Source of the DNA: Thiobacillus thioparus DSM 505
GTDB taxonomy: Bacteria; Pseudomonadota; Gammaproteobacteria; Burkholderiales; Thiobacillaceae
Assembly (NCBI RefSeq): GCF_000373385.1
Contig: NZ_KB891316.1
Span: forward strand, 816,493 to 880,492
Reading direction: 5' to 3'
Length of the DNA: 64,000 nucleotides
The translations under genes were made by a program, and so were the position numbers. The notes under the pieces were generated by a model that was not told the DNA's origin, made no database searches, and was given only the letters and a program-made list of their open reading frames with translations. This document shows positions 25,911 to 35,281 of the stretch, piece by piece (position 1 is the first letter of the stretch; the number at the start of each line of letters is the position of its first letter).

Positions 25911-26741
25911 TCACAAACCCAGTCGCTGCCAGATGGTAGTGCTGGGTCCCGCCTGGTTCATGGTGTAGAAATGCAGGCCCGGCGCACCGCCGGCCAGCAG
26001 GCGGTCGCACAGGTCGGTCACCACGTCGAGGCCGAAGGCACGGATCGACGCCAGATCGTCGCCGTAGGTTTCAAGCTTCTTCCTCAGCCAGCGTGGGATC
26101 TCCGCGCCACAGGCGTCGGAGAAGCGCGCCAGCTGCACGTAGTTGCCGATCGGCATGATGCCGGGGACGATGGGAATGGCGACGCCGAGCGCGCGCGCGT
26201 CTTCGACGAAGTTGAAGTAGGCGTCGGCATTGAAAAAGTACTGCGTGATCGCAGAGTCGGCGCCGGCGTCGACCTTGCGCTTGAAGTTGGCCAGATCTTC
26301 GGTGGCGGAACGCGCCTGCGGGTGGACTTCCGGGTAGGCGGCGACTTCGATCTCGAACCAGTCGCCGGTTTCCTTGCGGATGAAGGCCACCAGTTCGTTG
26401 GCGTAGTTGAATTCGCCGGCGTCCATGGTGCCGGAGGGCAGGTCGCCGCGCAACGCGACCAGATGGCGGATGCCCTGGCTCTTGTATGCGTTGAGGATGT
26501 CGCGGATGCTCTCCTCGGTGGAGCCGATGCACGACAGATGCGGTGCGGCTTCCGAGCCGGAGGTCTGGATCTCGCACACGGTTTCCAGGGTGCGGTCGCG
26601 GGTGGAGCCACCGGCACCGAAGGTGACCGAGAAGAACTTGGGGTTGAGCTGCGCGAGCTGTTTGCGTGTGGCGCGCAACTTCTCCGCCCCTTCAGCCGTC
26701 TTGGGGGGAAAAAATTCAAAGCTGTATGTGCGTTCGGTCAT
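25911..26741 (-). CDS. metF: 5,10-methylenetetrahydrofolate reductase
   Basis: The 276-residue flavoprotein makes 5-methyl-THF for methionine synthesis. The N-terminal YSFEFFPPKT contains the catalytic glutamate; other signatures are SVTFGAGGSTRD, LVALRGDLP and ITQYFFNADAYF. It lies downstream of ahcY and a small membrane protein on the same strand, so methyl-cycle genes form one run from metK to metF. An SAH riboswitch upstream of ahcY could control the whole set. Confidence 0.96.
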   Translation of the reverse strand: MTERTYSFEFFPPKTAEGAEKLRATRKQLAQLNPKFFSVTFGAGGSTRDRTLETVCEIQTSGSEAAPHLSCIGSTEESIRDILNAYKSQGIRHLVALRGDLPSGTMDAGEFNYANELVAFIRKETGDWFEIEVAAYPEVHPQARSATEDLANFKRKVDAGADSAITQYFFNADAYFNFVEDARALGVAIPIVPGIMPIGNYVQLARFSDACGAEIPRWLRKKLETYGDDLASIRAFGLDVVTDLCDRLLAGGAPGLHFYTMNQAGPSTTIWQRLGL

Positions 26742-26744
26742 GCT

Positions 26745-27092
26745 TCAACCTCTGGAATGGGGGATGAGTGCGGACAGCGCCCAGGCAATCACGCCATACA
26801 GGATCGCACCGACCATCGCCGAAACGAAACCCTGCACGTGAAAACCGGGCAGCAGCGCACTGGCAAGCCAGAACAACAGGCCGTTCAGGATCAGATAGAA
26901 GATCCCCAGCGTCAGCACGGTGATCGGTAACGTGAGCAACGCCAGCACTGGCCGCACCAGCGTGTTGATGAAACCCAGCACCAGCGCAGCGGCCAGCGCC
27001 GAGCCGAAGCCCGCCACCTGGATGGTGGGCAGCAGATACGTCACCGCCAACAGGGCGACGGCGTTCAGGATCCACAGCAGCAGCAGACGCAT
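26745..27092 (-). CDS. Phage-holin-4-family (YvlD-like) membrane protein
   Basis: The 115-residue protein has four hydrophobic helices (about 4-22, 30-47, 56-78, 88-108) and GFINTLVRPVLALLTLPITVLTLG, typical of PF04020. Despite the name it is a housekeeping inner-membrane protein of unknown role, not evidence of a prophage. It sits between ahcY (27-base gap) and metF (3-base gap), an arrangement I recall from several betaproteobacteria. Confidence 0.88.
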   Translation of the reverse strand: MRLLLLWILNAVALLAVTYLLPTIQVAGFGSALAAALVLGFINTLVRPVLALLTLPITVLTLGIFYLILNGLLFWLASALLPGFHVQGFVSAMVGAILYGVIAWALSALIPHSRG

Positions 27093-27119
27093 GGCGCCCT
27101 CCTTTTCAGGCGAAACCGA

Positions 27120-28535
27120 TCAATAGCGGTAGTGCTCGGCCTTGTAGGGGCCGGTCTTGGGCACGCCGATATAGGACGCCTGCTGGTCGGTCAGCTCGGT
27201 CAGCTGCGCGTTGAGCTTCTTCAGCTGCAGGCGCGCGACCTTCTCGTCGAGGTGTTTCGGCAAGGTGTAGACGCCGACCGGATATTTGCCGGAATCGCGC
27301 TCCAGCCACAGTTCGATCTGCGCAATGGTCTGGTTGGCGAACGACGACGACATCACATAGGACGGGTGGCCGGTGGCGCAGCCCAGGTTCACTAGACGAC
27401 CCTTGGCCAGCAGGATGATGCGCTTGCCGTCCGGGAAGATGATGTGATCGACCTGAGGCTTGATTTCTTCCCACTGGTATTTCTCGATCGAGGCGACGTC
27501 GATTTCATTATCGAAATGCCCGATATTGCAGACGATGGCCTGGTCCTTCATCTTCGCCATGTGGTCGTGGTTGATGACATGGAAGTTGCCGGTGGCCGTA
27601 ACGAAGATGTCGGCCTTGTCGGCGGCGTATTCCATGGTCACGACGCGGTAGCCTTCCATCGCCGCCTGCAGCGCGCAGATCGGATCGATCTCGGTCACCC
27701 ACACCTGCGCGGAGAGTGCACGCAGCGCCTGCGCCGAACCCTTGCCCACGTCGCCGTAGCCGGCGACCACTGCGACCTTGCCCGCCACCATCACGTCGGT
27801 CGCGCGCTTGATGCCGTCGACCAGCGATTCGCGGCAGCCGTACAGGTTGTCGAACTTCGACTTGGTCACCGAATCGTTGACGTTGATCGCCGGGAACTTG
27901 AGTTCGCCACGCGCGTGCATCTGGTACAGGCGGTGCACGCCGGTGGTGGTCTCCTCCGTCACGCCCTTCACTGCGGCGAGGCGCACCGAATACCAGGTCG
28001 GGTCCTTGGCCAGCTTGGCCTTGATCGCGGCGTAGAGCACGCGCTCCTCCTCGCTGGTCGGGTCAGAGATCACCGAGATGTCCTTTTCCGCACGCGCGCC
28101 AAGGTGCAGCAGCAGCGTGGCGTCGCCGCCGTCGTCGAGGATCATGTTGCTGTAGCCGCCGTCGGTCCATTCGAAGATGCGGTGGGTGTAGTCCCAGTAG
28201 TCTTCGAGCGACTCGCCCTTGACCGCGAACACCGGGATGCCGTCCTTGGCGATCGCGGCGGCGGCGTGGTCCTGGGTCGAGAAGATGTTGCACGACGCCC
28301 AGCGCACCTGCGCGCCGAGCGCGGTCAGCGTCTCGATCAGCACGGCGGTCTGGATGGTCATGTGCAGCGAACCGGTGATGCGCGCGCCCTTCAGCGGTTG
28401 CGAGGCGGCAAACTCCTCGCGGATGGCCATCAGGCCCGGCATTTCGGTTTCGGCGATGCGGATTTCCTTGCGGCCCCAGTCGGCAAGCGCGAGGTCGGCA
28501 ATGACGAAATCGGAGAAATTGGATACTGCATTCAT
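27120..28535 (-). CDS. ahcY: Adenosylhomocysteinase
   Basis: The 471-residue enzyme hydrolyses S-adenosylhomocysteine to adenosine and homocysteine, using bound NAD+. It shows [15 protein letters not shown], the NAD site [16 protein letters not shown] and the C-terminal [10 protein letters not shown], whose lysine-tyrosine closes the neighbour's active site. An insertion of about 40 residues relative to the mammalian enzyme is usual in this bacterial branch. The leader contains an SAH riboswitch, so expression should rise as SAH accumulates. ATG at 28535 follows AAGGAG. Confidence 0.97.
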   Translation of the reverse strand: MNAVSNFSDFVIADLALADWGRKEIRIAETEMPGLMAIREEFAASQPLKGARITGSLHMTIQTAVLIETLTALGAQVRWASCNIFSTQDHAAAAIAKDGIPVFAVKGESLEDYWDYTHRIFEWTDGGYSNMILDDGGDATLLLHLGARAEKDISVISDPTSEEERVLYAAIKAKLAKDPTWYSVRLAAVKGVTEETTTGVHRLYQMHARGELKFPAINVNDSVTKSKFDNLYGCRESLVDGIKRATDVMVAGKVAVVAGYGDVGKGSAQALRALSAQVWVTEIDPICALQAAMEGYRVVTMEYAADKADIFVTATGNFHVINHDHMAKMKDQAIVCNIGHFDNEIDVASIEKYQWEEIKPQVDHIIFPDGKRIILLAKGRLVNLGCATGHPSYVMSSSFANQTIAQIELWLERDSGKYPVGVYTLPKHLDEKVARLQLKKLNAQLTELTDQQASYIGVPKTGPYKAEHYRY

Positions 28536-28564
28536 GGTGAAACTCCTTGAATGACAGCAGGGGT

Positions 28565-28664
28565 GCGCTCGTTTGGCCGCAGCCCCAGCTGCAAGTCAAC
28601 GAGCGCCGTTGGAACATCACCTATACCGAGCCTGGCGGGTAAACCGTCGCAGCGCTCCTCGGTA
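28565..28664 (-). promoter_or_regulatory. S-adenosylhomocysteine (SAH) riboswitch upstream of ahcY
   Basis: On the minus strand the leader reads CCGAGGAGCGCTGCGACGG, a short variable loop, CCAGGCTCGG, a linker and AACGGCGCTC. These are the conserved blocks of the SAH aptamer: CCGAG pairs with CTCGG, and GAGCGC with GCGCTC in the pseudoknot. Downstream, GCGCTCGTT can instead pair with AACGAGCGC (28565-28573), giving a mutually exclusive expression platform. No T run follows it, so control may be at translation. Confidence 0.88.
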
Positions 28665-28701
28665 CAAGGGGGCGAAGCCTTCGCCCAAAAAAGAAAGCGG
28701 A

Positions 28702-29868
<1,167 letters not shown>

Positions 29869-29879
29869 GACAGCTCCTG

Positions 29880-29919
29880 TTGTCCCGATTACCGACTGCG
29901 TAACCGGCTCGGGGGACAA
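29880..29919 (-). promoter_or_regulatory. Hairpin in the metK leader
   Basis: TTGTCCC and GGGACAA form the outer stem, and GGTTAC/GTAATC-like segments a possible inner one, ending about 12 bases before the metK start. A TTGACA hexamer lies about 45 bases further upstream. The element could regulate metK, but it matches no riboswitch I can name. Confidence 0.35.
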
Positions 29920-30085
29920 ACGAAGCGGCGACGCTTTAGCTGTATTTGTATCCCGCCCGCAAGTTGTCAAGATTAACGCGGCGGCTCCAACGCGTGCATT
30001 GTGCCCTGCCCCGTCCTTCAGCGTCAATTCCCCCTGCAATACCCTGATCCCCTATGGGCTCTTGCACCCTTCAGGGAGGAAGCCC

Positions 30086-30109
30086 ATGTGGAGTCGCATG
30101 TCCGCATGA
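30086..30109 (+). other. Possible 7-codon upstream ORF overlapping the acyltransferase start
   Basis: ATG at 30086 follows a strong GGGAGGA site and encodes MWSRMSA before a TGA that overlaps the ATG at 30106. The acyltransferase itself has no such site, so translation may be coupled through this leader. Confidence 0.4.
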
Positions 30110-30978
30110 TGTTCCTGTTCAAGTTGCTGGCCCGCCTGCCGCTGCCGTTGCTGCACGCGTTGGGCATCGCCGTGGGCTGGTTCATCTACTGGGCGCCGGG
30201 GCGCCATTCCAGGCGTATGCGCAACAATCTGTTCGACAGCGGCCTCTGCACACCCGGGCGCGACTGCACGCGCTTGCTGCGTCAGACCGTCGGCGAGTCC
30301 GGCAAGGCCATCGTCGAACTGCTGCCGGTATGGCTGCGCCCGTACGACAAGGTCGTGAAACTGGTCAGGGGCACCAGCGGCTGGGCGCATATCGACGCCG
30401 CGCGCGCCGCGGGCAAGGGTATCATCCTGATCGGCCCGCATGTCGGCTGTTTCGAAATCATCAATCTGTATTACGCGTCGCTGCATCCGTTCACGGCCAT
30501 GTACAAGCCGCCGCGCAAGCCGGTACTGGCGGCCCTGATGCTGGCCGGCCGCCAGCGCGGCCAGGCAACGCTGGTGCCGACCGACCTGTCGGGCGTACGT
30601 GCCCAACTGGCGGCGTTGAAACGCCACGAAGCCATCGGCATCCTGCCCGACCAGGTGGCCACCGGGGGCGATGGCGTGTGGGCGCCCTTCTTCGGGCGCC
30701 CGGCCTATACGCCCACGCTGGTTGCCAGCCTGCAGCGTAAGACCGGCGCAGCGGCGTTCTTCGTTGCGGCCGAGCGCCTGAGCTGGGGCCGCGGCTACCA
30801 CATCCATGTCTACCCGCTCGATACCCCGCTGCCCGCAGACAAGACCGCTGCCGCCACCCTGATCAACCGGGGCGTGGAAGACATCGTGCGACGCTTTCCG
30901 GCGCAGTACCTGTGGAGCTACAACCGCCACAAGCGTCCAGGCAGCGTGGCGTATCCGGACGACCCGCCCGAAGAATGA
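30106..30978 (+). CDS. Lipid A biosynthesis acyltransferase (LpxL/HtrB family), first copy
   Basis: The 290-residue protein belongs to the lysophospholipid acyltransferase group that adds secondary acyl chains to lipid A. The catalytic dyad is in GPHVGCFEI (H-x4-E), and ILPDQ and PFFGRPAYTPT are further LpxL-type blocks. One N-terminal hydrophobic anchor spans about 5-25. It is one of two adjacent homologues, so the pair may add two secondary chains or differ in chain specificity. ATG at 30106 is used; a second ATG follows directly. Confidence 0.9.
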   Translation: MMFLFKLLARLPLPLLHALGIAVGWFIYWAPGRHSRRMRNNLFDSGLCTPGRDCTRLLRQTVGESGKAIVELLPVWLRPYDKVVKLVRGTSGWAHIDAARAAGKGIILIGPHVGCFEIINLYYASLHPFTAMYKPPRKPVLAALMLAGRQRGQATLVPTDLSGVRAQLAALKRHEAIGILPDQVATGGDGVWAPFFGRPAYTPTLVASLQRKTGAAAFFVAAERLSWGRGYHIHVYPLDTPLPADKTAAATLINRGVEDIVRRFPAQYLWSYNRHKRPGSVAYPDDPPEE

Positions 30979-31889
30979 GTCCCACCCAATCCAACAAGCT
31001 GATGCGCCCGGCGCTGCTGCCGGTCTGGTTCAGCGTCGGCCTGCTGTGGCTGCTGCACTGGCTGCCGCTACCGTTGCAGGCAGCGCTCGGCAATATCCTG
31101 GGCGGGCTGCTGGCGCTGCTGCCGGGCAAGCGCCGGCACGTCGTCGCCACCAACCTCGCCCTGTGTTTCCCCGATACCCCCAAGCGGGAACGCAATCGCT
31201 GGCTGCGGCAGACCTATCAGGCCTCCATGCGTGCCGTGCTCGAGCACGGCCTGTTGTGGTGGGGGAGCGAGGCGCGTCTGCGGCGGCTGGTCCGCATCGA
31301 CAACCCCGACGCCGTACTGGGGGATGGCAAACGGCCGGTGATCTGGCTGGCGCCGCATTTCGTCGGGCTCGACATGGGCGGCGTGCGCCTCAGCATGGAT
31401 CGCCAGGTCGCCTCGATGTACGCCCCCTCGAAGAACCCCGCCTCGGATTGGCTGATGCTGCGTGGGCGCTCGCGTTTCCATGCACCGGTGCTGATCGCCA
31501 AGTCGGACGGTATCAAGCCGGTGCTGAAGGCGCTGAAGGCCCACCTGCCGTTCTATTACCTGCCGGACCAGGATCAGGGTCGCCTCAATGCCGTATTCGT
31601 TCCATTCTTCGGCATCCAGGCCGCCACCCTCTCGGCGCTGCCGCGGCTGGCCAAACTCACGGGCGCGCAGATCGTCCCCGTCATCACCCGCCAGTTGCCC
31701 GGCGGCCAAGGCTACGCCGTGCGTTTCTACCCGCCGTGGGACAATTTCCCGAGCGACGACGTCGAAGCCGACGTCGCGCGCATGAATGCCTTCATCGAGG
31801 AACGCATCCGCGAAATGCCGCCGCAGTATCTGTGGCTGCATCGCCGATTCAAGACGCGCCCGGAAGGCGAGGCCAGCCTGTATGAATGA
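30975..31889 (+). CDS. Lipid A biosynthesis acyltransferase (LpxL/HtrB family), second copy
   Basis: The 304-residue homologue of the preceding gene has its dyad in APHFVGLDM (H-x4-D), then MYAPSKNPASDWLMLRGRSRF and YLPDQDQG. The N-terminal anchor is at about 14-40. It overlaps the first copy by four bases and the next gene by eight, so they are translated together. Which one acts as LpxL or LpxM cannot be settled from sequence. Confidence 0.9.
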   Translation: MSPTQSNKLMRPALLPVWFSVGLLWLLHWLPLPLQAALGNILGGLLALLPGKRRHVVATNLALCFPDTPKRERNRWLRQTYQASMRAVLEHGLLWWGSEARLRRLVRIDNPDAVLGDGKRPVIWLAPHFVGLDMGGVRLSMDRQVASMYAPSKNPASDWLMLRGRSRFHAPVLIAKSDGIKPVLKALKAHLPFYYLPDQDQGRLNAVFVPFFGIQAATLSALPRLAKLTGAQIVPVITRQLPGGQGYAVRFYPPWDNFPSDDVEADVARMNAFIEERIREMPPQYLWLHRRFKTRPEGEASLYE

Positions 31890-32379
31890 CACGCGCCTGC
31901 ACCGTCTGACGCCGCAGGAGATCGACGCCGTCCGTGCGCTGGCACGCACTGTCTGGCAAGCCACCTATCCGGCGCTGATCTCGCAGGCGCAGATCGACGC
32001 CATGCTGGCCGATCGCTACGCCGCGGACCGCATACGTTCGCAGCTCGACGACCCGGATCACGCCTGGTGGGCCGCACGACAGGGCCAGGTAACGGTGGGG
32101 TTCGCCCATGCAGTATGCGATGGCACGCGTTGCAAACTCGACAAACTGTACGTCGATCCCGGCCACCAGCGCCAGGGCATCGGTGCGGCGCTGCTGCAGG
32201 TCGTCCAGGACTGGGCACGCCAGCGGCAGGCGCGCCGGCTGTGGCTTCAGGTGAATCGCGGCAACACACAGGCTGTCGCCGCCTATCTTAAATACGGGTT
32301 CGGGATCATCGAATCGCGCGTGTTCGACATCGGGCATGGCTTCGTGATGGACGACCACGTCATGGAGTTGCCCCTATGA
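31882..32379 (+). CDS. GNAT-family N-acetyltransferase
   Basis: The 165-residue protein has the acetyl-CoA motif A (LYVDPGHQRQGIGAALLQ, about 92-109) and the later NTQAVAAYLKYGFGI, typical of GNAT enzymes. The acceptor is unknown. It overlaps the acyltransferase upstream by eight bases and the next gene by four, inside a dense run that ends with xerC. Confidence 0.88.
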   Translation: MNDTRLHRLTPQEIDAVRALARTVWQATYPALISQAQIDAMLADRYAADRIRSQLDDPDHAWWAARQGQVTVGFAHAVCDGTRCKLDKLYVDPGHQRQGIGAALLQVVQDWARQRQARRLWLQVNRGNTQAVAAYLKYGFGIIESRVFDIGHGFVMDDHVMELPL

Positions 32380-32795
32380 GCTTCGCCAACCCCGACGACG
32401 CCAGCTTGCGCGCACTGCTCGATCGCGTCAGGACCATCGCGGTCATCGGCTTGTCGCCGCAGCCTGCACGCCCGAGCTACCGCGTGGCGCAGGCGATGCA
32501 GCGCTATGGCTACCGCATCGTTCCGGTGCGCCCGCTGGTCGACGAGGTGCTGGGCGAGAAGGCGTATGCCAGTCTCGCCGACATTCCGTTCGCGGTCGAC
32601 CTGGTCGACGTGTTTCGCGCCGCCGAGCATGTGCCTGCTATCGTCGAACAGTGCCTGGCGCTACACTTGTCCGCTATATGGATCCAGGAAGGCATCATTC
32701 ATGAAGACGCCGCGTTGCGCGCGCAGGCAGGCGATATGAACGTGGTCATGGACCGCTGCCTGCTCAAGGAATACGTCAGACTCAAAACCGAATGA
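32376..32795 (+). CDS. CoA-binding-domain protein (YccU-like)
   Basis: This 139-residue protein is a single Rossmann-like CoA_binding domain: [20 protein letters not shown] at the N-terminus, GYRIVPVRP and [10 protein letters not shown]. Such small proteins resemble the CoA site of succinyl-CoA synthetase alone; their role is unclear. Four-base overlaps join it to the genes on both sides. Confidence 0.88.
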   Translation: MSFANPDDASLRALLDRVRTIAVIGLSPQPARPSYRVAQAMQRYGYRIVPVRPLVDEVLGEKAYASLADIPFAVDLVDVFRAAEHVPAIVEQCLALHLSAIWIQEGIIHEDAALRAQAGDMNVVMDRCLLKEYVRLKTE

Positions 32796-33640
32796 ATACC
32801 CAAATGGGCACAAGACTGAAATTCACCAAAATGCACGGCCTCGGCAACGATTTCGTCGTCTTCGACGGCATCGGCCAGATCGTCGCGCTCACCGCCGAGC
32901 AGTGCCGCCGCATCGCCGACCGCCACTTCGGCATCGGCTGCGACCAGATCCTGCTGGTGGAGAAACCCACGCGTGGCGACGTCGATTTCCGCTACCGCAT
33001 CTTCAATGCCGACGGCGGCGAAGTGGAACAATGCGGCAACGGCGCGCGCTGCTTCGTGCGCTTCGTGCGCGACAAGGGGCTGACCGACAAGACGGCGATC
33101 CGCGTGGAAACCGCATCCGGCGTGATCGAGCCGCGACTGCTTGCCAATGGCCAGGTCACGGTCGACATGGGCGCGCCACGCTTCGCGCCCGCCGACATCC
33201 CGTTCGCCGCCGAAGCCGAGGCGATGACGTATGCGCTCAAAGTCGGACAACATGTCATCGACATCGCTGCCCTGTCGATGGGCAACCCGCATGCGGTGCT
33301 GCGGGTGAACGACCTCGACAGCGCGCCGGTGGACATCCTCGGCGCCGCGATCGAATCGCACGCGCGCTTCCCGCAACGGGTCAACGCCGGCTTCATGCAG
33401 GTGCTGACGCCGCACGACATTCGCCTGCGCGTGTACGAGCGCGGCGCCGGCGAAACGCTGGCCTGCGGCACCGGCGCCTGCGCCGCAGCAGTCGCCGGCA
33501 TCCGCCAAGACTGGCTGAAAAGCCCGGTCAGCGTGCATACCCGCGGCGGCGATCTCGTCATCGAATGGGCGGGCAAGGACCAGCCGGTCTATATGACCGG
33601 CCCGGCCGTAACAGTATTTGAAGGGGAGATCGAACTCTAA
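32792..33640 (+). CDS. dapF: Diaminopimelate epimerase
   Basis: The 282-residue racemase converts LL- to meso-diaminopimelate for lysine and peptidoglycan. Its two catalytic cysteines are Cys81 in EQCGNGARC and Cys225 in [12 protein letters not shown]. The start at 32792 overlaps the previous gene by four bases; ATG at 32804 ([16 protein letters not shown]) is also plausible. It precedes DUF484 and xerC, a conserved proteobacterial order. Confidence 0.96.
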   Translation: MNTQMGTRLKFTKMHGLGNDFVVFDGIGQIVALTAEQCRRIADRHFGIGCDQILLVEKPTRGDVDFRYRIFNADGGEVEQCGNGARCFVRFVRDKGLTDKTAIRVETASGVIEPRLLANGQVTVDMGAPRFAPADIPFAAEAEAMTYALKVGQHVIDIAALSMGNPHAVLRVNDLDSAPVDILGAAIESHARFPQRVNAGFMQVLTPHDIRLRVYERGAGETLACGTGACAAAVAGIRQDWLKSPVSVHTRGGDLVIEWAGKDQPVYMTGPAVTVFEGEIEL

Positions 33641-34302
33641 TGGATATGCAACCCGAACACATCGCCGAGTTCCTCACCCGGCATCCGAATTTCTTCAACG
33701 ACTTCCCCACCCTGCTGGCGGAGCTGCATATCCCGCATCCGCATGGCACTCACGCCGTGTCGATGAGCGAACGCCAGCTGATCGCGATGCGCGACAAGGT
33801 GCGCATGCTGGAAAACAAGCTCGCCGAACTCATTCAATTCGGCGAGGAAAACGACGGCATCTCCGACAAGCTGCATGCGCTGACCCTGGCGCTGCTGGCG
33901 GCACGCACGCCCGAGGACATCCTCGCGGCGCTGAACCTGCATCTGCGGGAAGGCTTCGCGGTACCGCACCATGCAGTGCGGGTGTGGAACCTGCCGGCCG
34001 ACAGCGTGCCCGGCCTCACCGATCCGGTATCGGACACCGCGCGCGCAAGCATCGAATCGATGAGGCAACCGATCTGCGGTCCGCTTGCCGTCGATGACGC
34101 CAGCGACTGGTTCGGCGAGGTGTCGCCGCATCTGCGTGCGTTTGCCTGCATTCCGCTGCGGCCGGCCGCAGCGGCCGCCCCCATCGGCCTGCTTGTTCTG
34201 GCCTCCGAGGAAGCCAAGCGTTTCTACGCCGGCATGGGCACGCTCTACCTCGAACGGCTGGGCCAGCTGGTCGGTGCCGCGCTGGTGCGGATGCAGGATT
34301 GA
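33640..34302 (+). CDS. DUF484-family protein (GAF-like)
   Basis: The 220-residue protein starts with IAEFLTRHPNFFNDFPTLLAELHIPHPHG, the DUF484 signature, followed by a coiled helix and a GAF-like sensor fold. Its start codon shares the last base of the dapF stop, and it overlaps xerC by four bases. The function is not known; the dapF-DUF484-xerC order is widely kept. Confidence 0.9.
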   Translation: MDMQPEHIAEFLTRHPNFFNDFPTLLAELHIPHPHGTHAVSMSERQLIAMRDKVRMLENKLAELIQFGEENDGISDKLHALTLALLAARTPEDILAALNLHLREGFAVPHHAVRVWNLPADSVPGLTDPVSDTARASIESMRQPICGPLAVDDASDWFGEVSPHLRAFACIPLRPAAAAAPIGLLVLASEEAKRFYAGMGTLYLERLGQLVGAALVRMQD

Positions 34303-35189
34303 ACGCAGTCACGTCCTATCTGCAATACATCGCCGCCGAACGGCGGCTGTCGTCGCATACGGTCGCGGCCTATCAACGCGACCTGGCGAATCTTTCCAGC
34401 CTGACCGCGGGCAAGCCGCTTGAAACGCTCGATGTAAGCGATATCCGCGGCGCCATCGTCAAGCTGCGCAGCCAGAACCTGGCCGCCGCCAGCGTGGCGC
34501 GGCAGCTGTCCAGCTGGCGCGGCTTCTATACCTTCGCCTGCCGCCGGCTCGGCTATGCGAACAACCCATGCACCGGCCTGCACCCGCCCAAAGCAGCCAA
34601 GGCCCTGCCGCACATCCTGTCGCCCGACGCCTGCACGCAGCTGCTCGACGGCGGCCTGCCCGCCGAATCCGACGATGCCCTGCTGGCGCGCGATCGCGCC
34701 ATGTTCGAATTGTTCTATTCGTCCGGCCTGCGCCTGTCGGAACTGGTCGGGCTCGATCTCCATGACGTCAATCTGCACGCGGGCGAGGCGCAGGTCACCG
34801 GCAAGGGCAACAAGACTCGCATCGTACCGGTTGGGCACCAGGCCCTGGCCGCCATTGCCGCCTGGCTGCCGCACCGGCAGTCCCTTGCGCAGGCCGATGC
34901 CGCCGCCCTGTTCATCAACCGGCGCGGTACCCGCCTGACCCCGCGCAGCGTGCAATTGCGGCTCAACCGCTGGGCGCAATTGGCCGGGCTGAGCCAGCGC
35001 GTCCACCCGCACATGCTGCGCCACGCATTTGCCACCCATGTACTGCAATCGTCGGGCGACCTGCGTGCCGTACAGGAAATGCTCGGCCACGCCAGCATCA
35101 GCACCACTCAGGTCTACACCCATCTCGACTGGCAGCACCTCGCCAAGGTGTACGACCAGGCGCACCCGCGCGCGCGCAGGAAAAGCTGA
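34299..35189 (+). CDS. xerC: Tyrosine recombinase XerC
   Basis: The 296-residue recombinase resolves chromosome dimers at dif with XerD. The catalytic residues are visible: Arg in SSGLRLSELVGL, Lys in GKGNKTRIVPVG, His-x-x-Arg in HPHMLRHAFATH, His in LGHASISTTQVYTHLD and the nucleophilic Tyr in the same block. It starts with TTG at 34299, overlapping the DUF484 stop. Linkage to dapF and DUF484 favours XerC over XerD. Confidence 0.93.
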   Translation: MNAVTSYLQYIAAERRLSSHTVAAYQRDLANLSSLTAGKPLETLDVSDIRGAIVKLRSQNLAAASVARQLSSWRGFYTFACRRLGYANNPCTGLHPPKAAKALPHILSPDACTQLLDGGLPAESDDALLARDRAMFELFYSSGLRLSELVGLDLHDVNLHAGEAQVTGKGNKTRIVPVGHQALAAIAAWLPHRQSLAQADAAALFINRRGTRLTPRSVQLRLNRWAQLAGLSQRVHPHMLRHAFATHVLQSSGDLRAVQEMLGHASISTTQVYTHLDWQHLAKVYDQAHPRARRKS

Positions 35190-35281
35190 CCTCCTCGCCA
35201 ATAATGTAAGTATTCACATACCCTGAAGCGCACGCATCTGGTTTGGCTTCAGAAAGCAGTCATACGGCCGATTCCTTCCGT

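Noticed and set aside
26745-27092. Prophage remnant suggested by a holin-type protein
   Set aside because: The PF04020 family is common in chromosomes, and no other phage gene is present.
34299-35189. Tyrosine recombinase as a mobile element or integron integrase
   Set aside because: It sits in the dapF-DUF484 context, fits XerC, and lacks proximity to the attC sites at 17-19 kb.
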